Counted from the first letter of the stretch, positions 17,596 through 29,744 are shown. The stretch: 64,000 bases of DNA from Gemmatimonadota bacterium (GCA_016713785.1 JADJOM010000002.1:434001-498000), one strand, 5' to 3'. Numbers and translations: made by a program. The notes: generated from the sequence alone by a model not told the origin.

Positions 17596-18421
17596 CTGTC
17601 CCCGCCGCCGACTGCTCGTCCTCGCCGCCCTCTGGGCGAGCCTCCTCCCCGGCCGTGCCGCGGCGCAGCAGCCGCCGGTCGCGGCGGACGTCACGCCGCG
17701 CCACGCCACCTTCACGCTCGAGTCGCGGGCGCTCGGCGAGCGGCGGCGCTACAACGTGTATACCCCGCCGGCCTACGCGACGGGGACGGCCGCCTATCCG
17801 GTTCTCTACATGCCCGATGGTGGCATGGCCGAAGACTTCCCGCACGTGGTGAACACCCTCGATTCGCTGATCGGGCTCGGGCGGGTGTCGGCGATGCTGG
17901 TGGTCGGCATCGAGAACACCGAGCGGCGGCGTGACCTCACCGGCCCCACGCGGGAGGCGCGGGACCTCGCGATCGCCCCGCGGGTGGGGGGCTCGGCCGC
18001 GTTCCGCGGCTTCCTCCGCGAGGAGCTGATGCCGGAGATCCGGCGCCGCTACCGCGTGACCGACGAGACGGCGCTGGTCGGCGAGTCTTTGGCGGGGCTG
18101 TTCGTGATCGAGACGCTGCTGGAGGACCCGGCGCTGTTCCGCCGGTACCTGGCCATCGACCCGAGCCTGTGGTGGGGCGCCGAGGCGCTGGCGCGCGGCG
18201 CGGCGGCGCGGCTCGGCGGGCTCGACCTCGCGGGGCGCTCGCTCTACCTCACCGCGGCGGGCGTCGACGGCAACGTGGCGAGCGTGGAGCGGCTGGTGGA
18301 GGCGCTGCGGTCCGCGGCGCCCGCCGGCTTCACGTGGCACTACGATCCGCGCCCCGCGGAACATCACGCGACCATCTTCCGCGGCACCCTGCCGGAGGGC
18401 CTCCTCCGGGTGCTCCCCTAG
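17579..18421 (+). CDS. Secreted alpha/beta-hydrolase esterase, enterochelin-esterase-like
   Basis: This 280-residue protein has a Sec signal peptide (LLVLAALWASLLPGRAAAQQ). The body matches the putative-esterase (Fes/IroE-like) family: YNVYTPPAYATG, YPVLYMPDGG, nucleophile motif GESLAGLF (Ser within G-E-S-L-A), acid near DPSLWWG and a C-terminal HHATIF with the likely catalytic His. Substrates in the family include siderophore and carbohydrate esters. Three in-frame ATGs (17579, 17582, 17585) overlap the end of the caspase-STAND gene by up to 17 bases. Only a weak GAGG precedes them, so the exact start is uncertain. Confidence 0.85.
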   Translation: MMMSPSCPRRRLLVLAALWASLLPGRAAAQQPPVAADVTPRHATFTLESRALGERRRYNVYTPPAYATGTAAYPVLYMPDGGMAEDFPHVVNTLDSLIGLGRVSAMLVVGIENTERRRDLTGPTREARDLAIAPRVGGSAAFRGFLREELMPEIRRRYRVTDETALVGESLAGLFVIETLLEDPALFRRYLAIDPSLWWGAEALARGAAARLGGLDLAGRSLYLTAAGVDGNVASVERLVEALRSAAPAGFTWHYDPRPAEHHATIFRGTLPEGLLRVLP

Positions 18422-18466
18422 CGGCGGCGCGGCCCGATGCGGCTCAAGGCGCCCCGCCGCGGGGCC

Positions 18467-18472
18467 GATACT
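18467..18472 (+). promoter_or_regulatory. Possible -10 hexamer GATACT, leaderless start
   Basis: GATACT ends six bases before the ATG at 18479, as at other leaderless-looking starts in the window. No clear -35 element is visible. Confidence 0.35.
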
Positions 18473-18478
18473 CGCGGC

Positions 18479-22135
<3,657 letters not shown>

Positions 22136-22153
22136 GCCCGCCCGGCGGGCGCA

Positions 22154-22182
22154 TGGACGCCCGGGTCCGGCCTGCATAACCT
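22154..22182 (+). promoter_or_regulatory. Candidate promoter TGGACG-17-TAACCT
   Basis: TGGACG (22154-22159) and TAACCT (22177-22182) are separated by 17 bases and lie 46 bases upstream of the diguanylate cyclase ATG. The -10 hexamer is identical to that of the chaN-like gene. Confidence 0.4.
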
Positions 22183-22228
22183 TCGCCGTCCCCGGGTCCG
22201 TCCGCGGCTTCCCCCCACGCCCTTCGGC

Positions 22229-23368
22229 ATGACGCATCTCGCACGCGCCATCCTCGAGACCGCCGGCCGCGTCTGGCGCGGCGATCGCGACGCCTCCGAC
22301 CTCGCCATGCAGAGCGAGCACCGCGTGGCCCGGGTGCGCGTGCTGCTCATCGGGCTGCTCACCGTCCTCGGCCTGGTGGTGGTGTGGCACGACCCGGCGA
22401 ACGCCGAGTACCGCCGCGCCGTTCCCCTCAACTTCACCTGCCTGGCCCTGGCGCTGGTGGTGCTGCACGCCACCCGCCGCGGCGAACGCCCCGCGTGGCT
22501 GGCCATGGCCACCGCCATCGGCGACGTGACGCTGGTCTCGTTCCTTCACTACCTCGACGTGGCCCAGGGCCATCCCGCCGCCGCGGTGAACGGCCGGGTC
22601 ACCTTCCTCGGGTACTTCCTGGCGCTGGTGGGGACCTGCATCCGCTGGGACCGCCGGGTGCCGCTGCTCGCGGGCGCGGTGGCGGCGGTGCAGTACGGCG
22701 CCCTCGTGGCCTGGGGCGCGAGCCGCTGGCCCGCCACGCCGACGGCCGACGTGCTGCAGTACGGCCAGTTCGACTGGGGGGTCCAGGTGGAGCGGGTGGT
22801 CACGCTGCTCCTCTTCGCGGGGATGTGCGCCGGGATCGCGCAGTGGTCGGTGCGCCTGCGCGACCACGCCACCACCGACCCCCTCACCGGGCTCATGAAC
22901 CGGCGCACCTTCGAAGAGCGGCTGCGCGACGAGCTGCTGCGCGCCGCGCGCCGCGGCACGCCGCTCAGCGTGGTGATGATCGACGCCGACCACTTCAAGC
23001 AGGTGAACGACGCCCACGGCCACCTGGTGGGCGACGCGGTGCTGCGCGAGCTCGCCGGCGCGCTGCGCAACGGCCTGCGCCGCACCGACCTGGTCACCCG
23101 CTGGGGGGGCGAGGAGTTCGCGATCGCCTACCTCGACACCCCGGGACCGGCGGCGGCGGGGCAGGTGCGCCGGGTGCAGGAGCAGGTGGCGCAGGGCGGC
23201 CTGACCCCGCCGGGCGGGCCCGCGCTGCGGCTCACCATCTCCGCCGGCGTGGCGGCCTCGCCCGCCGATGGCGCCGACCTCGAGACGCTGGTCCGTGCGG
23301 CCGACGGGCGCCTGCTGGTGGCCAAGCGCGAGGGGCGCAACCGCGTGGTGGACCGGGACCCGGGGTGA
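22229..23368 (+). CDS. Membrane-bound diguanylate cyclase (GGDEF)
   Basis: The 379-residue protein has about six N-terminal membrane helices (residues about 30-205) resembling a compact 5TM/7TM receptor-like sensor, then a GGDEF domain. TTDPLTGLMNRRTFEERL starts the domain, DADHFKQVNDAHGHLVGD carries the metal/substrate site, and the signature is GGEEF (about 293-297). RRTD five residues before the signature is an intact inhibitory I-site (RxxD). It should convert two GTP to cyclic di-GMP and be inhibited by product. Its stop overlaps the GTG of the following lipoprotein gene, implying coupled synthesis. Confidence 0.93.
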   Translation: MTHLARAILETAGRVWRGDRDASDLAMQSEHRVARVRVLLIGLLTVLGLVVVWHDPANAEYRRAVPLNFTCLALALVVLHATRRGERPAWLAMATAIGDVTLVSFLHYLDVAQGHPAAAVNGRVTFLGYFLALVGTCIRWDRRVPLLAGAVAAVQYGALVAWGASRWPATPTADVLQYGQFDWGVQVERVVTLLLFAGMCAGIAQWSVRLRDHATTDPLTGLMNRRTFEERLRDELLRAARRGTPLSVVMIDADHFKQVNDAHGHLVGDAVLRELAGALRNGLRRTDLVTRWGGEEFAIAYLDTPGPAAAGQVRRVQEQVAQGGLTPPGGPALRLTISAGVAASPADGADLETLVRAADGRLLVAKREGRNRVVDRDPG

Positions 23369-24300
23369 GGACCCCCGCCGCGACGGCGCTCCTGGCCGCG
23401 GCGCTGGCGGCCTGCGGCGGCGGCGCCACCGCGCCCGGCGGCGCCCCGCCCCGCTTCGGCCCCGCGGAGCAGGTGCCGGCCCCGGTCAGTACCGCGGGGT
23501 GGGAGGACAGCGGCTTCATCTCTCCCGACGGCACCCGGCTCTACTTCACCTACCTGCGGATGGACCCGGTCGTCTTCCTGACGGAAGCGCGCATCCGGCT
23601 CGCGGGGCCGCTCCGCCCCGGATGGCCCACGCTCGCGCCGTACGACACCATCGGCGCCGAGCTCTACCGGAGTGACCTGGTCGACGGCGCGTGGACCGAG
23701 CCGGTGCACCTCGACACCACCATCAACCTCCCCGAGGAGCAGGAGGGCGACGAGTGGGTCTCGGCCGACGGCCAGCGGATCCTCTTCACCAATGGCGGCG
23801 CCGGCGGGCCGCGGGGCGCGTACGGCATCTACTACGCCGAGCAGCTCAATGGAATGTGGCAGCCCGCGGTGCTGGCGAGCAGCGTCGGGTTCCCCTTCGT
23901 GAGCGGCGACGAGAACCCGCACCTGACGCTGGATGAGCAGACGCTGTTCTTCGAGTCGTCGCGGCCCGGCGGCCAGGGGCTGCAGGACCTCTGGATGTCC
24001 ACCCGGGTACAGGGCCAGTGGAGCGCGCCGGTCCCGCTCCCTGCCACGGTCAATACGCCCGGGGTCGAGGGCTCCCCCTTCAGCCTCGACGGCACCGCGC
24101 TGTACTTCGATGACAAGGGCTCCGGCCGCGGCATCCTGTACAGCCGGCGCACCGCCGCCGGCTGGACCCGGGCCCGCGTGGTGGTGGCCGGCGCCGTGGG
24201 TGACCCGTCGCTCACGCTGTCCGGGGACCTCTACTTCATCGGCGGCGGGGCCGTGCCTGGCGGCTTCGACGCGAATATCTTCGTGGCGCACCCACGCTGA
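23365..24300 (+). CDS. PD40 (TolB-like) beta-propeller lipoprotein
   Basis: Starting at the GTG that overlaps the upstream stop (GTGA), this 311-residue protein has a signal peptide with lipobox (ALAACGG) and then repeated WD40-like PD40 units: SGFISPDGTRLYFTY, EWVSADGQRILFTN, HLTLDEQTLFFESSR, SPFSLDGTALYFDD and PSLTLSGDLYFIG. This predicts a periplasmic propeller that binds a ligand or protein partner. The tight coupling to a diguanylate cyclase suggests that it could be the periplasmic sensor or partner of that enzyme, although this is inference only. Confidence 0.82.
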   Translation: MRTPAATALLAAALAACGGGATAPGGAPPRFGPAEQVPAPVSTAGWEDSGFISPDGTRLYFTYLRMDPVVFLTEARIRLAGPLRPGWPTLAPYDTIGAELYRSDLVDGAWTEPVHLDTTINLPEEQEGDEWVSADGQRILFTNGGAGGPRGAYGIYYAEQLNGMWQPAVLASSVGFPFVSGDENPHLTLDEQTLFFESSRPGGQGLQDLWMSTRVQGQWSAPVPLPATVNTPGVEGSPFSLDGTALYFDDKGSGRGILYSRRTAAGWTRARVVVAGAVGDPSLTLSGDLYFIGGGAVPGGFDANIFVAHPR

Positions 24301-24325
24301 CTTCCCTCAGTCGCGAGACCCCTCG

Positions 24326-24844
24326 ATGCTCGCCGAGTCCCTCACCGCGCTCGTCCGCCGCGAGCTGCGCACGCTGCGCCGCGAGGTCGAGGCGTATCCC
24401 ACCGACGACCACCCCTGGCGGGCCGTCGACGGCCTGCCGAACTCGGGGGGGATGCTGGTCCGCCACCTCTGCGGCAACCTCCGGCACTTCATCGGCGCCC
24501 AGCTCGGCGACACCGGCTACGTCCGCGACCGCGAGGCCGAGTTCCACGCCCCGCCCGCCAGCCGGGCCGCGCTGGTTCTCGTGCTGGAGGCCACCGAGCG
24601 CGAGGTGCTGACCACCCTCGCGGGGCTCGCCCCGGAGCGGCTCGAGGAGAGCTATCCGCAGGCCCTGCTGGGCCAGCAGCTGGTCACCGGGGACTTCCTG
24701 CTGCACCTGGCGAGTCACCTCGCCTTCCACCTGGGGCAGGTGGACTACCACCGCCGGGCGGTCACCGGCGAGCGCACGAGCGTGGCGCCGATGAGCATCC
24801 CCGCCCTCGCCTCCGCGCGGCCGGTGGCCGGGCCGGGGCGCTGA
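24326..24844 (+). CDS. DinB-family metal-binding protein
   Basis: The 172-residue protein is a DinB four-helix bundle of the DUF1572 type. It starts LAESLTALVRRELRTLRREV and carries histidines spaced for a metal triad: MLVRHLCGNLRHF (about residue 50-60) and HLASHLAFHLGQVDYHRR (about 130-147). Many such proteins are thiol-dependent transferases using bacillithiol or mycothiol, or are of unknown activity. The catalytic metal would be Zn, Ni or Mn. ATG 24326 is preceded by no clear SD. It is followed by a thiol peroxidase, which fits an oxidative-stress or thiol theme. Confidence 0.85.
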   Translation: MLAESLTALVRRELRTLRREVEAYPTDDHPWRAVDGLPNSGGMLVRHLCGNLRHFIGAQLGDTGYVRDREAEFHAPPASRAALVLVLEATEREVLTTLAGLAPERLEESYPQALLGQQLVTGDFLLHLASHLAFHLGQVDYHRRAVTGERTSVAPMSIPALASARPVAGPGR

Positions 24845-24876
24845 ACCACGCTCCCCCGCCGGAGGCCGCGGCGCGG

Positions 24877-24882
24877 TAGATT
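24877..24882 (+). promoter_or_regulatory. Possible -10 hexamer TAGATT
   Basis: TAGATT lies 41 bases ahead of the glutathione peroxidase ATG. The same hexamer precedes the genes at 9869 and 55797. No -35 match is evident. Confidence 0.3.
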
Positions 24883-24923
24883 GGGGTCCGATCGCCACGA
24901 CGTCCCGCCACCCGCCCGGACCC

Positions 24924-25406
24924 ATGCACTCCCTGTACGACATTCCCGTCCACACCCTCGACGGCGCGCCGACCACCCTGGCCCCGTACCGGGGCAAGGT
25001 GCTGCTCATCGTCAACGTGGCGAGCCAGTGCGGCTTCACCCCGCAGTACGCGGGCCTCGAGGCGCTCCACCGCGCGCACCAGCAGCGGGGCCTCGCGGTC
25101 CTCGGCTTTCCCTGTGACCAGTTCGGCCACCAGGAGCCGGGCGACGCCGCGGAGATCCGTCGCTTCTGCGCCCGCACCTACGACGTGACCTTCCCCCTGT
25201 TCAGCAAGATCGAGGTGAACGGCCCCGGCGCGCACCCGCTCTACGACCTCCTCAAGGAGGCGCGGCCGGGACTGCTCGGTTCCACGGCCATCAAGTGGAA
25301 CTTCACCAAGTTCCTGGTGGGCGCCGACGGGGTGGTGCTCGCGCGCTACGCGCCGACCGACACCCCGGAGCAGATCGAGCGGGACATCCTGCCCCTGCTC
25401 GGCTGA
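24924..25406 (+). CDS. Glutathione peroxidase family thiol peroxidase
   Basis: The 160-residue protein contains the family signatures: NVASQCGFTPQYAGLE with peroxidatic Cys36, LGFPCDQFGHQEPGD with a second Cys and the usual catalytic Gln, and IKWNFTKFLVG with the conserved Trp-Asn-Phe. Position 36 is an ordinary TGC Cys codon, so this is a non-selenium form. It most likely reduces hydroperoxides with thioredoxin rather than glutathione, as bacterial members do. Length is normal for the family and there is no signal peptide. Confidence 0.93.
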   Translation: MHSLYDIPVHTLDGAPTTLAPYRGKVLLIVNVASQCGFTPQYAGLEALHRAHQQRGLAVLGFPCDQFGHQEPGDAAEIRRFCARTYDVTFPLFSKIEVNGPGAHPLYDLLKEARPGLLGSTAIKWNFTKFLVGADGVVLARYAPTDTPEQIERDILPLLG

Positions 25407-25429
25407 CGTCCACCTCTCACCGGACGCCC

Positions 25430-25978
25430 ATGATGGCCCTCGGCGCCACGCTGTACAATTTCGACATCGAGCTCGCCGACGTGGACCGCGGCGTCTACGA
25501 GACGCTCGCGCTCAAGGTGGCGTGCCACCCCTCGGAGACCGAGGAGTACCTCCTCACCCGGGTGCTGGCCTATTGCCTGGAGTACGTGGAGGGCATCAGC
25601 TTCGGGAAGGGCCTCTCCGAGCCGGGCGAACCGGCGCTCACCGTGAAGGACCTCACGGGAGCGCTGCGGCTCTGGGTGGAGGTGGGATGGCCCGACGCGG
25701 CCCGGCTGCACAAGGCCAGCATGGCGTCGCCCCGGGTGGCGGTCTACACCCACAAGGACCCGGCGCTGCTGCTGCGGCAGTTCGCCGGGGAACGGATCCA
25801 CCGCGCGGCGGAGCTCGAGGTGTACAGCGTGGACCGCGACCTGCTCGCGGCGCTGGCCTCGCGGCTCGATCGGCGGACGAAATTCACGTTGTCGGTCACC
25901 GAGCGGCACCTGTATATCACCATGGGCACCGACACCCTCACCGGCGTGGTGGAGCGGCATGCACTACCGTCTGGCTGA
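25430..25978 (+). CDS. yaeQ: YaeQ family protein (PD-(D/E)XK fold)
   Basis: This 182-residue protein matches YaeQ over its whole length: LGATLYNFDIELADVDRGVY at the start, HPSETEEYLLTRVLAYCLEY, then EPALTVKDLTGALRLWVEVG with the acidic residues of the PD-(D/E)XK-like core, and TKFTLSVTERHLYITMG near the end. The biochemical role is unknown, although Escherichia coli YaeQ was linked to suppression of RfaH loss. A second ATG three bases on is equally possible. Its end overlaps the start of a DUF6174-like gene by 20 bases. Confidence 0.9.
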   Translation: MMALGATLYNFDIELADVDRGVYETLALKVACHPSETEEYLLTRVLAYCLEYVEGISFGKGLSEPGEPALTVKDLTGALRLWVEVGWPDAARLHKASMASPRVAVYTHKDPALLLRQFAGERIHRAAELEVYSVDRDLLAALASRLDRRTKFTLSVTERHLYITMGTDTLTGVVERHALPSG

Positions 25979-26491
25979 CCCCGGGCCACGACCCACGCCC
26001 CTTGGGCTGGTCGTGGTCGTGGCGCTGGCGCTCGCGGCCTACACCGCGGCGCGGGCGCAGGCCCATCAGGCGCGCCCCGCGGCGCTGCTCCCCGAGGTGG
26101 ACGCGCTGCCCGACACCGCGCTCGCGCGCCGGCTGGACCAGGCCGAGGGGCGCTGGGAGGCGCAGGGCCCGGCCGGCTACGTGGTCCGCTACCAGGTGTC
26201 GTGCTTCTGCCCGCCGCAGCCCGTCATCCGGGTGACGGTGCGCGGGGGGTCGTGTCGGTGCTGGAGGAAGGAACGGCGGTGGGCGACCTCCCGCGGCCGC
26301 TCACCGCGGGGCGCACGGTGCCGCAGCTGTTCGGGGAGGCGCGCCGCCAGCTCGCCGACACCGGCTGGACGGTCGTGGCGGAGTTCGACTCCGTGCTCGG
26401 CTACCCGCGCCTGGTGAGCGGGAGCAGCCGCACCATGGCCGACGTCGGCTCCGCCATCCGGGTGCTGTCGCTGGAGCCGGTCGCGGACTAG
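25959..26491 (+). pseudogene. DUF6174-like secreted protein, frameshifted
   Basis: The first frame (from ATG 25959) encodes a membrane-spanning or signal segment (LGLVVVVALALAAYTAA) and a domain start typical of DUF6174 (GYVVRYQVSCFCPPQPVIRV). At a run of six G (26244-26249) the family sequence moves to another frame, which continues VVSVLEEGTAVGDLP, then TVPQLFGEARRQLADTG and LGYPRLVS to the stop at 26491. Seven G would restore one continuous 177-residue protein. A homopolymer sequencing error is as likely as a true mutation. The start overlaps yaeQ and the 3' end converges on the membrane protein gene. Confidence 0.75.
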
Positions 26492-26504
26492 GCCCCGGCG
26501 CCGC

Positions 26505-28289
26505 TCAGGGGCCAAAGAGGCTGTCGAACCGCCCCGTCGCGAGGAGTGCATCGAGCCGGTCGGCGATGCGGGCCATGGCCGCCGGGTCGCCGTGATTGGT
26601 GGAGATGGACACGTAGGGCCCGTCCTCGATGACGGTCGCGTCGAGCGCCATCCCTTCCAGGCGCAGCATCTTCTTGTAGCCATTCAGCTCATCCGGCAGC
26701 CGTTCGGCGCCGAGCTCCGCCACCATCGCCTCCACCAGCGCCGCGCGCAGCGCCTCCCCGCCCGGGCGAAGGGTGAGGCCCTGCCACTCCCCCGGCTTGC
26801 CCGCGCTCCGTTCCACCCGGTAGGGGAGCGGGGTGAAGCCCTTCCGCTCCACCAGCCGGTCCGTTCCGCCGGCGCCACGCTCCCACGCAAAGTGATGCGC
26901 CACCCAGGCCGGGTCGAGCGAGTCGTCGGTGCCGTAGCGCATGCGCGACCGGTCGATCGGCAGCGTGTAGCTCGCCTTCGCGACGTAGTCGGTGACACCG
27001 AGGACGGTCTGCCCCTCGCCCCCCGGGTGGGCCAGCCACACCACGCTCCGCTCATCGGGTGAGACCGTGATGAAGCCGGGCGAGGGGAGGGGGAAGGGAT
27101 CGTCGGGCAGGGTCACCGGCGTGGCGCGCCGGGTGCGGCTGTCGAAGATCGCGTCCCAGAACTTGTAGAGCCCCGGTTCGGCGAAGCTGGCCCGGTCGAT
27201 CCAGCCCCGGGGCCCGCTGCGGTCGCGCGAGGCACGGAAGCGCGCCGGGTCGCTGGTGATGAACACCGGGTCGGTGGGCAGCGTGCCGGTGCTCACCCGC
27301 TCCACGCGGGGGCCGTCGTCACCGGCGGTCACGAGCCAGATGCCCTGGCTCTCGTCCGACGCCTCCACGCTCGCGAGCAGCGCCGGCGGGTCGCCCGGCA
27401 CCACGGCCAGCCCCGAGATCTCGCCTGCCACCGGCACCGGCGCCCCGCGCAGGCTCACCCGGAAGCGCGAGTAGGCGGAGAACTCCGGGGTGTCGCCGGT
27501 CGTGAAGAAGTAGTTCGAGACCGTGGCCACCTCGAAGGGCCCGACGCGGTCCAGCCGCACTGGTTCGCTCCGGCGGGTGACCCGGTAGCGGTAGGTGAAC
27601 AGCGAATCGGGGAGCGCCGGCGCGCCGGGCCGCGCGTGGGGATACCAGTCGGTCCACGCGGTGTCGCGGGGCGAGGGCTGCCCACGCTGCGGGATCAGCA
27701 CCCCACCCAGGTCCTTGTCGCCGATCTGCCCGCTCAGGAGCCGCCGGCCGCGGTTGGTGAAGATGCGGACGGCGCCGGGCACCACCCAGCGCCCATCCAC
27801 CAGGTGCGCGTCGGCCACGAAGAGCGGGCCCTCCTCCGCCTTCCGCCGCACATGCGACATCGTCATGCTGCCGAGGGTGACGCTGCCGGTGCCGGCCAGG
27901 GTGCGGGGATCGGTGCTGTCGCCAGCGGGCCAGCGGATCTCCACCTGGAAGAACAGGCCCTCGCCCGCGATCTCGGGCGGGACGTCGGCGAGCAGCCGGG
28001 CCACCCCGGCGATGAGGCCCAGGACGCCGACCACGCCGCCCACCGAGAGGCCGAGCGCCTTGAGGAACCCTGGCGCGGGGTGGGCGGCGATGTAGCGCGC
28101 GGCGACGAGCCCCAGCCCGAAGCTCACGATCCCGCCGAGGATGGCCATGCTGATCACGAAGTAGCCGGACCCGCCCTCGAAGGAGGAGATCCGGTACCAG
28201 TCCACCACGAGCGAGCTGACGAAGGCGCTGAGGAACAGGCCGAGGGCGGCCGTAAGCAGTGCCACGAGGAACGAGGAGAACCAGGTCAT
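26505..28289 (-). CDS. Membrane protein of unknown function with large extracytoplasmic domain
   Basis: A 594-residue protein starts with three hydrophobic segments (FLVALLTAALGLFLSAF, YFVISMAILGGIVSFGLGLV and LGLSVGGVVGVLGLIAGVARLL; residues about 8-102). The rest is a long soluble part with beta-propeller-like features (for example PGFITVSPDERSVVWLAHPGG) and a final alpha/beta segment. No enzyme motif is recognised. The gene is divergent from the ChaN-like gene with a gap of only 95 bases, so the two share a promoter region. Confidence 0.8.
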   Translation of the reverse strand: MTWFSSFLVALLTAALGLFLSAFVSSLVVDWYRISSFEGGSGYFVISMAILGGIVSFGLGLVAARYIAAHPAPGFLKALGLSVGGVVGVLGLIAGVARLLADVPPEIAGEGLFFQVEIRWPAGDSTDPRTLAGTGSVTLGSMTMSHVRRKAEEGPLFVADAHLVDGRWVVPGAVRIFTNRGRRLLSGQIGDKDLGGVLIPQRGQPSPRDTAWTDWYPHARPGAPALPDSLFTYRYRVTRRSEPVRLDRVGPFEVATVSNYFFTTGDTPEFSAYSRFRVSLRGAPVPVAGEISGLAVVPGDPPALLASVEASDESQGIWLVTAGDDGPRVERVSTGTLPTDPVFITSDPARFRASRDRSGPRGWIDRASFAEPGLYKFWDAIFDSRTRRATPVTLPDDPFPLPSPGFITVSPDERSVVWLAHPGGEGQTVLGVTDYVAKASYTLPIDRSRMRYGTDDSLDPAWVAHHFAWERGAGGTDRLVERKGFTPLPYRVERSAGKPGEWQGLTLRPGGEALRAALVEAMVAELGAERLPDELNGYKKMLRLEGMALDATVIEDGPYVSISTNHGDPAAMARIADRLDALLATGRFDSLFGP

Positions 28290-28298
28290 AGGGGAGGG

Positions 28299-28304
28299 AA
28301 CCTA
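28299..28304 (-). promoter_or_regulatory. Possible -10 hexamer TAGGTT
   Basis: On the minus strand TAGGTT is nine bases before the ATG at 28289, suggesting a leaderless or nearly leaderless transcript. It faces the chaN-like promoter across the divergent gap. Confidence 0.35.
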
Positions 28305-28349
28305 CCGCCCTTTCGGGGGGCTGACGAGTTGGGGTCGGCGGGCGGGCTT

Positions 28350-28378
28350 TTGCGCGGCGGCGGCCGGGGCCCTAACCT
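28350..28378 (+). promoter_or_regulatory. Promoter TTGCGC-17-TAACCT, leaderless
   Basis: TTGCGC (28350-28355) and TAACCT (28373-28378) are separated by exactly 17 bases, and the ATG follows the -10 by six bases. The transcript is therefore expected to start at or next to the start codon. The same -35 hexamer and spacing occur at the padR-like gene. Confidence 0.6.
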
Positions 28379-28384
28379 TCGCCC

Positions 28385-29293
28385 ATGCGAACCACCCTGC
28401 TGTGGGCCCCGGCCCTCCTGCTCGCCGCCTGCGGCGGCTCCGCTCCCGCGGCGGCGCCCGTGGCGCCCGCCGCCGCGCTGGCCCTGCCCGAGTCCACCGT
28501 GGTGCTCGATGCCGCGACCGGCGCGCCCATCGCCTCGGCCGAGCTGGTGCGCCGCGCCCGCGCCGCCGACTTCGTGCTGCTCGGCGAGATCCATGACAAC
28601 ATTGCCCACCACCAGGTGCGGGGCGCGCTGCTGACCGCGGCGGGCCGCCATCCCGCGGTGGTGTTCGAGCAGTTTGCGCGGAGCGCGGGGCCGATCCCGC
28701 CGCCGGCCGGCGGCACCGCGGACGACGCGTGGCTCGACCAGTACGGCTTCGACCGGAAGAACTGGCGCTGGCCGCTGCACCAGCCGGTGGTGCAGGCCGC
28801 GCTCGCGAGCGGGCAGGGGGTCTGGGGGAGCGGGCTCCCGCGCGAGACGCTGCGCGCCGTGGTGCGGGGCGGCGCGGCGGCGGCGCCGCCCGAGCTGCGG
28901 GCCATCATCGAGCAGGCGCCGCTCGACAGCGTGGCGCGGGCCGCGATCGACCGGGAGCTGTTCGAGGGCCACTGCGGCAAGCTGCCCGCGGAGATGGTGC
29001 CGGGGATGCGCGCCGCGCAGGAGCTGCGCGACGCGTCGATGGCCGAGGCGCTGCTCACCGCCGCGAAGGGCGGGGGGCCGGCCTGGCTGATCGCCGGCGA
29101 CGGCCACGTGCGCGCCGACATGGCGGTGCCGCGAATGCTGCGCCGCGTGGCGCCGGGCAAGACCCTGCTGATCGTGGGCGTGGTGGAGCGGGGCACCGAG
29201 GCGGCGGTGCCGGGGCCGGAGGCGGCGCGCCAGTACCAGGTGCTGATCGTCACCCCGCCCGCGGCGCGCGAAGACCCCTGCGCCAGCCTGTGA
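28385..29293 (+). CDS. ChaN-family lipoprotein (haem-binding, Tiki/EreA-like fold)
   Basis: The 302-residue protein has a lipobox (ALLLAACGG) and the ChaN/DUF399 signature FVLLGEIHDNIAHHQVRGALL with the conserved GE-x-H, VVFEQFARS, the central LFEGHCGKLP and GPAWLIAGDGHVRADMAVP. ChaN from Campylobacter binds haem and is proposed to help iron uptake; related Tiki proteins are metalloproteases. The role here is therefore haem or iron binding, or peptidase, without a decision possible. No TonB receptor or haem uptake gene lies nearby. Confidence 0.85.
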   Translation: MRTTLLWAPALLLAACGGSAPAAAPVAPAAALALPESTVVLDAATGAPIASAELVRRARAADFVLLGEIHDNIAHHQVRGALLTAAGRHPAVVFEQFARSAGPIPPPAGGTADDAWLDQYGFDRKNWRWPLHQPVVQAALASGQGVWGSGLPRETLRAVVRGGAAAAPPELRAIIEQAPLDSVARAAIDRELFEGHCGKLPAEMVPGMRAAQELRDASMAEALLTAAKGGGPAWLIAGDGHVRADMAVPRMLRRVAPGKTLLIVGVVERGTEAAVPGPEAARQYQVLIVTPPAAREDPCASL

Positions 29294-29306
29294 GCGGGGG
29301 CACCCC

Positions 29307-29744
29307 GTGACCCAGCCGCCCCCGCGCGAGCCCGTCCTCGTCCCCGCGCCATCGCTGGCGGGGACGGCGCGCCTGGCCCTGATGCTGCTGGCGCTGGCCC
29401 TCGTGGTGGTGCCGCTCCTGCGCGACCTCCCGCTGGGCCAGACCACCCGCACCGGCATGCTCGCGTGGCTGCTGGTGGGGCTGGCGCTCTACTGGCTCTA
29501 CGCCGGTCTCGGCTCCCGGCCGCTGCTCCTGCTGCAGCTGGTCATCTTCTCGGTGGCGGCGGCGCTGCTCACCACCAAGGCGGGGCTGGTGATCGTGGGG
29601 ATTGACCGGCTGAGCATCCTGCGGCGCACCGCCAAGACGCTCATCATGGTCGGCGCCGGCATGGCCGGGCTCAACCTCGGGGCGCTGCTGCTGGCGTCGC
29701 TCAAGCGGCGGGAGCCCCCCGCCGGCGGCCCGCGCCAGGCCTGA
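29307..29744 (+). CDS. Small membrane protein of unknown function
   Basis: A 145-residue protein with four predicted membrane helices: ARLALMLLALALVVVPLL, MLAWLLVGLALYWLYAGL, LLLLQLVIFSVAAALLTT and TLIMVGAGMAGLNLGALLLA, and a basic C-terminus (KRREPP). There is no recognisable family. The GTG start at 29307 lies 13 bases after the ChaN stop, so the pair is probably co-transcribed. Confidence 0.7.
   Translation: MTQPPPREPVLVPAPSLAGTARLALMLLALALVVVPLLRDLPLGQTTRTGMLAWLLVGLALYWLYAGLGSRPLLLLQLVIFSVAAALLTTKAGLVIVGIDRLSILRRTAKTLIMVGAGMAGLNLGALLLASLKRREPPAGGPRQA

Noticed and set aside
18437..18478. Earlier ATG for the Reg_prop kinase
   Set aside because: It would add charged residues before an ordinary signal peptide and would overlap the GATACT hexamer; the ATG at 18479 fits both.
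24924..25406. Selenoprotein glutathione peroxidase
   Set aside because: The peroxidatic codon is TGC, Cys, and there is no in-frame TGA.
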